A stretch of DNA of 5,692 nucleotides from an uncultured Eubacterium sp. (GTDB taxonomy: Bacteria; Bacillota; Clostridia; Peptostreptococcales; Anaerovoracaceae). The notes beneath the pieces are model-generated. The model did no database searches and had not been told where the DNA came from. It saw nothing but the letters and a program-made list of their open reading frames with translations. The first letter of the stretch is position 1. Each line of letters starts with the position of its first letter. Made by a program: the position numbers and the translations under genes. Below are positions 1 to 5,692 of the stretch, piece by piece. Location of the stretch: assembly GCA_947367725.1 (NCBI GenBank), contig CANBFZ010000135.1, forward strand, positions 1-5,692. The letters run 5' to 3'.

Positions 1-1226
1 TTATTGGCGGCATCTGTGCCATCGGCGCGGGGCTTTCTTTGGGACGAGAAGGTCCCAGCATTCAGCTTGGCGCCATGGTGGGAAAGGGATTTTCTCGTCT
101 GTCGGGGCATCTGCGAACCGAGGAAAAGATGCTGATGACCTGCGGCGCAGGCGCAGGTCTTGCCGGGGCTTTCGGCGCGCCGCTTGCCGGTGTCGTGTTT
201 TCGCTGGAAGAGCTTCACAAAAATTTTTCCACCGAGGTTTTGCTGTCCACCATGGCGGCGTCCATCGCCAGTGATTTTGTGTCCTCTTACATATTCGGGC
301 TCAGTCCGGTATTTGGACTTTCTATAGATGGAAAATTGCCTCTTGCGCGGTACTGGATGATTATTCTGCTGGGTGTGCTACTGGGGATTTTCGGCGTATT
401 TTATAACCGGGTGACCGCAAAGGTACAAGACGCCTATGACATGCTGCCGCGCCGCAGCATGCGGATTGCGGTGCCATTTATCTGCGCGGTCTTTCTGGCG
501 GCTTTCTTTCCAAAGGTTTTGGGAAGCGGTCACGGACTGGTCACCGAGGTTGCAGCAGGGAGCTATGGAATTGCTGTGCTGGTGGTGCTTTTGCTGCTGA
601 AATTCTGCTTTTCTATGATCAGTTTCGGATCGGGTGTGCCGGGCGGCATTTTCCTGCCTCTCCTGGTACTGGGCGCCATCAGCGGCGGCCTCTTCGCCGA
701 GGGGATGCAGCAGGCACTGGGATTTGAAAACAGTTATCTGGCAAATTTTGTAATTCTGGGCATGGCAGGATTATTTTCCTCCATTGTGCGCGCGCCGGTG
801 ACCGGGGTGATTTTGATTACGGAAATGTCCGGGGATTTCAAGAATTTCCTGTCCGTGGCGACGGTAGCGCTGGCTGCATATATTGTGGCGGATTTGCTGC
901 AGGGAAAACCCATTTATGACCAGCTCCTTACCCGTATGCTGTCAAAGCGCGCCTCTTACGGCACGACTGAGGAAAGTCGGGGTCACAAGGTTTTGATGGA
1001 GTCGCAGGTATACATCGGCAGCCGTATGGACGGCGAAAAAATCGAAAAAATGCTGTTGCCGGCGGGTTGTCTGGTGGTTTCTGTAGAACGGGAAAATAAA
1101 GAAATCGTGCCTGGCGGAGGCACTGTGCTGCACGGTGGTGATAAACTGATTTTGCTGTGCGCCCAGGGCGATGTGCAGAAAGTGGAAGAAAAGTTGGATA
1201 ACATTTGCAGAAAAATGAAAATGTAG
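1..1226 (+). CDS. ClC-type H+/Cl- exchanger with C-terminal RCK_C domain (5'-truncated by window edge)
   Basis: Integral-membrane chloride/proton antiporter of the ClC family, 407 residues visible. The frame is open from position 3 to the left edge, so the true start and the first helices (including the GSGIP-type anion motif) are outside; the TTG at 39 is an internal leucine codon. Visible signatures, in order: GREGP with the external gating glutamate at 48-50; GAGAGLAGAFGAPLAG followed by SLEEL, whose second glutamate (210-212) matches the internal proton-transfer glutamate E203 of E. coli CLC-ec1; GSGVPGGIFLP (visible residues 209-219), the second selectivity-filter motif; and GKPIY, whose tyrosine (915-917) matches Y445 of CLC-ec1. 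Having both glutamates points to an exchanger rather than a channel, and GREGP argues against the fluoride-specific ClC-F branch. The last ~80 residues, after the membrane part, resemble a regulatory RCK_C/TrkA_C ligand-binding domain (GCLVVSVERENKEIVPGGGT, then GGDKLILLC). It converges with the peptidase genes and ends 43 bases before the terminator hairpin. Ion specificity is inferred from family residues. Confidence 0.93.
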   Translation, partial: IGGICAIGAGLSLGREGPSIQLGAMVGKGFSRLSGHLRTEEKMLMTCGAGAGLAGAFGAPLAGVVFSLEELHKNFSTEVLLSTMAASIASDFVSSYIFGLSPVFGLSIDGKLPLARYWMIILLGVLLGIFGVFYNRVTAKVQDAYDMLPRRSMRIAVPFICAVFLAAFFPKVLGSGHGLVTEVAAGSYGIAVLVVLLLLKFCFSMISFGSGVPGGIFLPLLVLGAISGGLFAEGMQQALGFENSYLANFVILGMAGLFSSIVRAPVTGVILITEMSGDFKNFLSVATVALAAYIVADLLQGKPIYDQLLTRMLSKRASYGTTEESRGHKVLMESQVYIGSRMDGEKIEKMLLPAGCLVVSVERENKEIVPGGGTVLHGGDKLILLCAQGDVQKVEEKLDNICRKMKM

Positions 1227-1268
1227 CGCACGATTGATGGCACTGAAAATAATCCATCGAAAAAAGGG

Positions 1269-1310
1269 AGCTGCCCACACTGACGGAAAGGACCGTTGGT
1301 GCGGGCAGCT
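1269..1310. terminator. Bidirectional rho-independent terminator between convergent genes
   Basis: The arms 1269-1286 and 1293-1310 pair over 18 positions around a 6-base AAAGGA loop. The only non-pair is A1277/C1302, and there are two G-T wobbles (1282/1297 and 1281/1298). The outer arm is AGCTGCCC/GGGCAGCT. On the + strand the stem runs directly into TTTTGTT (1310-1316), serving the ClC gene whose stop is at 1226. On the - strand the same stem is followed by CCCTTTTTT (the A run at 1259-1265 read in reverse), serving the peptidase gene whose stop is at 1404. Placement between two converging genes supports a shared terminator. I paired it by hand and calculated no folding energy. Confidence 0.88.
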
Positions 1311-1371
1311 TTTGTTAATAACATAGGAACTGCCGATGGTTCGATATTTCTGTATGCTTCAACGAATCCTT

Positions 1372-1393
1372 CGCGAACGATACTCGCTTCGCG
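1372..1393 (-). other. Small hairpin in the 3' untranslated spacer of the peptidase gene
   Basis: CGCGAA (1372-1377) and TTCGCG (1388-1393) are inverted copies with a 10-base loop. The 7-mer CTTCGCG also occurs as a direct repeat at 1369-1375 and 1387-1393, because the element contains a self-complementary TTCGCGAA core. It lies 11 bases past the peptidase stop codon on the - strand and has no T run after it, so it is not a good terminator alone. It could be a 3'-end stabilising stem or part of a dispersed intergenic repeat. The rest of 1311-1403 shows no open frame I would defend. Confidence 0.4.
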
Positions 1394-1403
1394 TACACTT
1401 TGC

Positions 1404-4262
1404 TTACAGGCAGATCTGTTCTTCAAAAAGATATCCATCCTTTTCCAGCGCAGCGGAGGAAGCGGCGCTGCAGTAGCTCTCTGTATGAACCGCCTGTTTC
1501 AGGATTTCCGCGCAGCGGTGCACATCTTCTGTGGTGACCGCAAGCAGGTCTTCCCAAAGTGCCTGCTGCTTTTCCGGGGTGAAGCCGATAAAATAGTTTC
1601 GCACCGCGTGATCGTAGCTGCCGCAGGTTTCATAGTCGGTTGCACTGAAGGTAATCGGTGATGCGAAGGAGGCAGCAGCGGTGATAACAGCATCTTTGAC
1701 CTGGGCATCGTCAGCAGCGCGAATCTGTTCAGGAAGATTCCGAAGGTTTGCAAAGGTTTGCGCCAGGTGCGGGTCTCTGCTGATTAGAAACATTAGGTCG
1801 CCCTCGGTATTTAATAGCACTTTCGCGTGGTAAGCGCCGCCTATATCGCGAATGGAAGAAACTGCGAAACTTTGTGCCAGTTTGCTTGCGGCAAGCAGCG
1901 CACCGGTCGGTGCGGGTACTTTGAATGCCAGAGTCGTGTACTGCATGGTGCCGGAAATCTGCAATGCTTCTTTTGGAGAAAAGAGGGGGCAGTTTTCCGT
2001 GCTGACTTTATCACAGTCCGGGTCTTCCGGTATAACAGAACCGAAAATCAGTTTAGCGGCAGCATTCTCAAATATGGATTTGCAGCAGGAAATACCTACC
2101 GTCAGACGTGCAGGATTCAGAACTGTCCTCGCAAGGCTTTCCAGTTCAGATGACAGGGTTTCAAAGCAGCCAGGCAAATCTTCCAAAATCTTCTTTGCGT
2201 ACTGATAGAGCCCGAAACCCTGATAATTTCTGGCAGCGGCACCGCCAGGACTGCAGCTCGATTTTGCCCAGCCGCAGGTATCCGGCACGGCAGAGACAAA
2301 GGCAGAAACATATTGATGCAGCAAAGTCCGCAGATGTTCAGGCGTAGTGCGAGAAATGTCCCGTATCAGTTTATCCACAAGCCGTTGTGCGTCAGAAAAG
2401 TACTCCGGCAGACAGTCAAACTGAATTTGCAGTTTAACAAAATCCGCAGAATCCTTTGTGTAGTACTGCGGCGTCATGGTAAGCCCGTTGGTGTATGCGC
2501 TGATTTGCGCCTGCAGATTGTCGTCATGATCTGCACTCTGACCGAATAAAAGGGTGAGAATACCCATCTGCTGATATTCACAGGCACTGAGAGGCGGAAG
2601 ACTGTAGTGCAGAGTCGTTTTGATGATATGCTTTTCTTCCGGATAAAACAGTACGGTTCCTTTAGCAGTTTCCCTCTCTTCCACATAGCGGACAGGTGCA
2701 TCCTTTTCCAAATCGGAAATTTCCGTCCTTGGGAGAGCAGCCACATCCTCAGGATGATCAGGGGTCTGCTGATATTGATGCAGTGCTTCAGTTTTAGCAA
2801 GCAGTTCAGCAAACTCCTGCTCTGACAGCGCATTTCTGATTTCGGAAAGCCGCTTTTGCTCTTCTTCTTTTCTCTTTTCGGAAAGTCCGGGAACAGCTTT
2901 CAGCACAAACTGGGAATACAGCTCGTTTTCCAGCAGCAGTCTCTGCAAAAGATTGGAAAAATAAACGGGCAGATTTTGTCCTGATAACCACTGGAAATAG
3001 TCTTCCGTTTCGATATAAGACCATGGTTTCTGATCGTGACACCACGCCACAGTGGATTTGATGCCGCAAGCAACGCCGGCAGGTAAAAATGCCAGCTCTG
3101 GATCAGCGCCAAAGCGTGCAGTGTTGATTGCAGACTGAATGACCTTTTCGGTAAGTCCCTGCTCTTTGATTGTCTTCAAAGCGGAAGTGACTTTCTCCTT
3201 AAAACCCGTAATTTCGTCAGGATTGGAGTTTCGCACTGTAAGAGTCAGCATAGGCCAGTAATGATCACGCTGGCAGACAAATTCCAGGTTATATTGGGAA
3301 AGCATAGACGGAAGCTTCTGATGCAGAATGTCTGCCAGAATAGCTGCCGAAGCTAATTCGTATGGTTCACGGGAAATCACCCAGTTACAACCGATAAAGG
3401 ATTTTTTTTCAGCGGAGGCGTCCTCCGGCAGCGGATAGCACTCTGTGTAAGGCTTTCCGTTCCATAGCGCGGGACTTCCCTGCACGCGGGGAGGAAGTTT
3501 GCCGGAAACGGCCTGTGTGAGATAAGGGTCTACAGTATTCAGAACTTCTTCCAGACAGGTTTTCCCATAGACAAAAGCCAGACAGTTTTCTGGAATAAAT
3601 ACCTTGTAATAGGTTTCCAGAAAGTGTGCATAGGTCAGATCCGTAATATAGGCAGGGTCGCCGCCGACATCATAGTAAAGCGAAGTCTTTGGAAGGGCAG
3701 CGCGAACCTGCGCAGTACCCAGGACGAATTCCGGCATCTGATAGGCGCTCTGCATTTCGCTGTAGACGATACCGGAATAGGAAAGCCGGTCTGTTTCTTT
3801 ATCGTATTCGTAGTGCCATCCTTCCTGCAGCATGGTTTTGTCAGACTGCAGTGCAAGGGGTGCGAAGACGCAGTCAGTATAGACTTTTACCAGTTCCTGA
3901 AAGCTTTTTTCGTTTTTTGATGAAACGGGGTACATAGAAGAATCCCGCATGGTGAAAGCACCGTAAAAAGAGTTAAGCAGACCGTCGCCGCCCCAGTTTT
4001 TAACCTTGTACTTTTGAGAGCCGCTGAGCATGGTGTGTTCGATAATGTGAGCAACACCGGTGTGGTCTTCCGGAGCCAGACGAAAGGAAAGGCTGAAGGT
4101 TTTTGTCTTGTCTTCCGTATCAAGGTAGAGAAGACTGGCACCGCTGCTGTGAGTAAGAAGCCATGCTTCGCACTGCAGCTCCTTGATGTAATGGGTTTCC
4201 GCCAGGTGAAATCCCCGGTAGCCTGTATTTTTGAGTAATTCATACAATGTATTATTTTTCAT
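1404..4262 (-). CDS. M16C (presequence protease/insulinase-type) zinc metallopeptidase, complete
   Basis: Predicted cytosolic zinc peptidase of family M16C, which cuts short unfolded peptides inside a chamber closed by two homologous halves. The protein has 952 residues from the ATG at 4262-4260, the usual size for PreP-like enzymes, and no signal peptide. A GTG codon lies just upstream (4265-4263), but AAGGAG is 6 bases from the ATG and only 3 from the GTG, so I chose the ATG. Visible parts (ATG numbering): N-terminal catalytic domain with HIIEH (H72, E75, H76; 4035-4049), the inverted zinc motif; QEGWHYE near 147-153; GIVYSEMQSAY with the third ligand E169 (3756-3758); GGDP near 200; a charged helical linker around 460-500; an M16C-associated region opening with ALPRT; and a C-terminal half with IRDIGGAY, matching the Arg/Tyr pair (R805, Y811) that contacts substrate in PreP. 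Unusual: the family's NAFT-type loop reads GAFT (residues 101-104), and the segment before it seems about three residues short. It lies downstream of a tandem paralogue. Its peptide substrates cannot be told from sequence. Confidence 0.95.
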   Translation of the reverse strand: MKNNTLYELLKNTGYRGFHLAETHYIKELQCEAWLLTHSSGASLLYLDTEDKTKTFSLSFRLAPEDHTGVAHIIEHTMLSGSQKYKVKNWGGDGLLNSFYGAFTMRDSSMYPVSSKNEKSFQELVKVYTDCVFAPLALQSDKTMLQEGWHYEYDKETDRLSYSGIVYSEMQSAYQMPEFVLGTAQVRAALPKTSLYYDVGGDPAYITDLTYAHFLETYYKVFIPENCLAFVYGKTCLEEVLNTVDPYLTQAVSGKLPPRVQGSPALWNGKPYTECYPLPEDASAEKKSFIGCNWVISREPYELASAAILADILHQKLPSMLSQYNLEFVCQRDHYWPMLTLTVRNSNPDEITGFKEKVTSALKTIKEQGLTEKVIQSAINTARFGADPELAFLPAGVACGIKSTVAWCHDQKPWSYIETEDYFQWLSGQNLPVYFSNLLQRLLLENELYSQFVLKAVPGLSEKRKEEEQKRLSEIRNALSEQEFAELLAKTEALHQYQQTPDHPEDVAALPRTEISDLEKDAPVRYVEERETAKGTVLFYPEEKHIIKTTLHYSLPPLSACEYQQMGILTLLFGQSADHDDNLQAQISAYTNGLTMTPQYYTKDSADFVKLQIQFDCLPEYFSDAQRLVDKLIRDISRTTPEHLRTLLHQYVSAFVSAVPDTCGWAKSSCSPGGAAARNYQGFGLYQYAKKILEDLPGCFETLSSELESLARTVLNPARLTVGISCCKSIFENAAAKLIFGSVIPEDPDCDKVSTENCPLFSPKEALQISGTMQYTTLAFKVPAPTGALLAASKLAQSFAVSSIRDIGGAYHAKVLLNTEGDLMFLISRDPHLAQTFANLRNLPEQIRAADDAQVKDAVITAAASFASPITFSATDYETCGSYDHAVRNYFIGFTPEKQQALWEDLLAVTTEDVHRCAEILKQAVHTESYCSAASSAALEKDGYLFEEQICL

Positions 4263-4268
4263 CACACG

Positions 4269-4274
4269 CTCCTT
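4269..4274 (-). promoter_or_regulatory. Shine-Dalgarno site that sets the start of the complete M16C gene
   Basis: On the - strand this reads AAGGAG, a close match to the 16S 3'-end complement. It is followed by CGTGTG and then ATG. The 6-base spacing favours the ATG (4262-4260) over the adjacent GTG (4265-4263), which would be only 3 bases away. The gap between the two peptidase genes (4263-4302) is A+T-rich and holds this site, but no hairpin terminator and no convincing -35/-10 pair, so the downstream gene is probably read from the upstream gene's transcript. Confidence 0.85.
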
Positions 4275-4302
4275 ATAATTTATTTTGCATTTTAGAATAT
4301 TA

Positions 4303-5692
4303 TTAGATAGAAGTAATTCTGTTAAATAAGTTTATATTGCACTCAGCCTTTTCCTTTGCCGCTGCGGTGCAGAAGTGGCGCTGTCGGAATGCTTCTTTCA
4401 ATATCTTTGCACAGGCACGGATTTCATCGGCATCAGCGTGAATCAGCTGTGACCACCTTTCCTGCTGTATAGCAGGAGTAATTCCGTTAAAATAGTTATG
4501 GGCAGTGTCATCGTAATCGTTGTGCGAGATAAAACCGACCAGACCGGCTGGTGAATTTTTATCAAACATAGCGGCAGCAGCAATAATCGCATGTTGAATT
4601 TCTTCATCTGAAGCGTTTGCTACGGCCTGTGGGCACTGGAGAAAACGGTTTATAGTCTGCCCAAGATGCGGATCCCTGCTGGAAAGACATAACAAATCTT
4701 TTTCCTGTGTCAGGCAGAGTTTTACGGTATAAGCACCTCCTATTTTACGTATGGTGGTTGTCGCTGCATCCTCTGCCAACAGGCAGGCAGCGATTAACTG
4801 ACCGGTAGGAGCCGAAATTCTTGCACCAATTGCATTTGTCTGCATATTCCCCGGAATCAGAAAAGCTTCATTTTCTGAAAGTAGAGGGGTATGCCACGGG
4901 ATATTAGCACAACGTTCGGAGGAAAACAGAAATCTGTCTTTAATCTGATCAAAGATTTTTTCATGACAGGAAAGACCGATTGTTAACGTTGACTGGCTAA
5001 ATACTTTTTTTGCGATATATTCCAGCTGTTCACACAGCGCTGTCACTGCTTCATCCGGTTGCTGTAATATATCTTCTACATGTTTCCAAAATATCGGTCC
5101 CTGCATGTGTTCCAAAGCAGCAGCACTATGAGAATAACAGGCCGCTACTCTATTAGATACATTAGGAGTCTCTGTTTTGTATGCTGTAAGAGCTTCACGC
5201 AGAATCTGTTTTACACAGTATGGATGTGAAAATTCTGTTCGCTCTGTCAAATCCCTAAGTAGGCGTTGTGCCTCTTCAAAAGTCTCCGAAAAGGTGTCTG
5301 CCTGAATCTGAAATTTCAGGAAGTCTGCTGCCTTGTCAGAATAAGCAAAGGCGTCCGTATGTAAAGAACTCAAAACACTGCGGCAGCATTTCTGGAATTC
5401 TTCTGCGCAACGACCGCCTACCGGCAGTTTGCCGATTAGGAGTGCCATCATGCCAAGATGGCTGCATTCTTCAATCGTCAGTTCTTCCAGGCTATAGTGC
5501 AATGTCATCTGTATCACGTCGCTTGCTGTGGAATTAAACAGGATCATGCCGGCAGGTGTCTCTCGTTCTTCGAGATAACGAATCGGTGCGGTGTCCGGAA
5601 GATCCTCTTTTCTGGTTCTTGGGAGAGCAGCTATATTCTCAGGATTATTTGGATTCGTTTGATAAGCACGAAGTCTCTCGCAGTCTCTGCGA
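4303..5692 (-). CDS. Second M16C metallopeptidase, C-terminal half only (5' end beyond window edge)
   Basis: The frame is open from the right edge to a TAA at 4305-4303, giving about 462 residues. The ATG at 5547 is internal: upstream codons continue the homology, including NPENIAALPRT and APIRYLEERET, which match HPEDVAALPRT and APVRYVEERET of the downstream gene. The visible part aligns from about residue 490 of that neighbour to its end. It therefore covers the end of the linker, the M16C-associated region (TLHYSLEEL onward) and the C-terminal M16 domain. IRKIGGAY keeps the substrate-contacting Arg (4747-4749) and Tyr (4729-4731), followed by SRDPHLGQT. The zinc motif would lie in the missing N-terminal half, so catalytic competence cannot be judged. 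Identity to the neighbour looks like roughly 35-45 percent by eye, so this is an old duplication. The sequence looks more A+T-rich than the neighbour. It ends about 40 bases before the next start, with no terminator between, consistent with an operon. Confidence 0.92.
   Translation of the reverse strand, partial: RRDCERLRAYQTNPNNPENIAALPRTRKEDLPDTAPIRYLEERETPAGMILFNSTASDVIQMTLHYSLEELTIEECSHLGMMALLIGKLPVGGRCAEEFQKCCRSVLSSLHTDAFAYSDKAADFLKFQIQADTFSETFEEAQRLLRDLTERTEFSHPYCVKQILREALTAYKTETPNVSNRVAACYSHSAAALEHMQGPIFWKHVEDILQQPDEAVTALCEQLEYIAKKVFSQSTLTIGLSCHEKIFDQIKDRFLFSSERCANIPWHTPLLSENEAFLIPGNMQTNAIGARISAPTGQLIAACLLAEDAATTTIRKIGGAYTVKLCLTQEKDLLCLSSRDPHLGQTINRFLQCPQAVANASDEEIQHAIIAAAAMFDKNSPAGLVGFISHNDYDDTAHNYFNGITPAIQQERWSQLIHADADEIRACAKILKEAFRQRHFCTAAAKEKAECNINLFNRITSI

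Noticed and set aside
39..41. TTG as the start codon of the ClC gene
   Set aside because: The frame stays open to the left edge, and the codons before it encode a glycine-rich stretch that matches the ClC helix preceding GREGP. The gene is cut by the window, not started here.
1234..1260. Possible second hairpin (TTGATGG/CCATCGA) just after the ClC stop
   Set aside because: Only seven pairs with one wobble and a 13-base loop; the much stronger stem at 1269-1310 explains termination.
983..1438. Antisense open frame of 151 codons on the - strand spanning the ClC 3' end, the terminator and the spacer
   Set aside because: It runs through the terminator hairpin and overlaps both well-supported genes, and its translation has no recognisable domain. 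The other - strand frames at 928-1280 are rejected for the same reason.
1296..1661. Open frame of 121 codons on the + strand
   Set aside because: It starts inside the terminator stem and lies mostly antisense to the conserved C-terminus of the M16C gene, with no ribosome binding site or family signature.
3624..3937. Overlapping + strand open frames inside the M16C gene
   Set aside because: They are antisense to the conserved catalytic domain; the - strand translation there is clearly the M16C protein.
4263..4302. A promoter for the complete M16C gene in the short A+T-rich gap
   Set aside because: TATAAT-like words occur by composition, but there is no properly spaced -35 element, and the nearest one overlaps the ribosome binding site.
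4303..5547. The window-edge peptidase gene as a complete 414-codon half-length M16 gene starting at ATG 5547
   Set aside because: Codons upstream of 5547 continue in frame to the window edge and match the neighbouring paralogue closely, so the gene extends further.

Overview
The window looks like a chromosomal segment of a low-to-mid G+C Firmicute, most likely an anaerobic member of the Clostridia. The reasons are a strong AAGGAG ribosome binding site, an M16C peptidase of the presequence-protease type common in that group, and a ClC exchanger carrying a C-terminal RCK_C (TrkA_C) domain. No taxonomic marker gene is present, so this is an inference. The protein-coding genes are packed on opposite strands and converge on one terminator. 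I see no mobile element, CRISPR array, tRNA or rRNA.

Layout: positions 1-1226 (+) hold the 3' part of a ClC-type chloride/proton exchanger gene; its 5' end lies outside the window. Positions 1269-1310 form a long, almost perfect hairpin with T runs on both sides, which fits a bidirectional terminator shared by the converging genes. Positions 1311-1403 are a short non-coding spacer with a small second hairpin. Positions 1404-4262 (-) encode a complete 952-residue M16C zinc metallopeptidase. After a gap of about 40 bases with no terminator, positions 4303-5692 (-) encode the C-terminal half of a second, clearly homologous M16C peptidase, whose N-terminal half lies beyond the right edge.

The two peptidases are tandem paralogues read in the same direction and probably share a transcript, with the window-edge copy upstream. 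Family knowledge suggests cytosolic degradation of short peptides inside a closed clamshell chamber. The complete copy keeps the inverted zinc motif (HIIEH), the distal glutamate ligand and the C-terminal Arg/Tyr pair. It differs from the family pattern in the substrate-contacting loop just after the zinc helix, which may indicate altered specificity. The ClC gene is on the other strand and there is no evidence that it works with the peptidases.

I did not find convincing evidence of a new system. The points most worth a second look are the tandem M16C pair and the unusual active-site loop of the complete copy.
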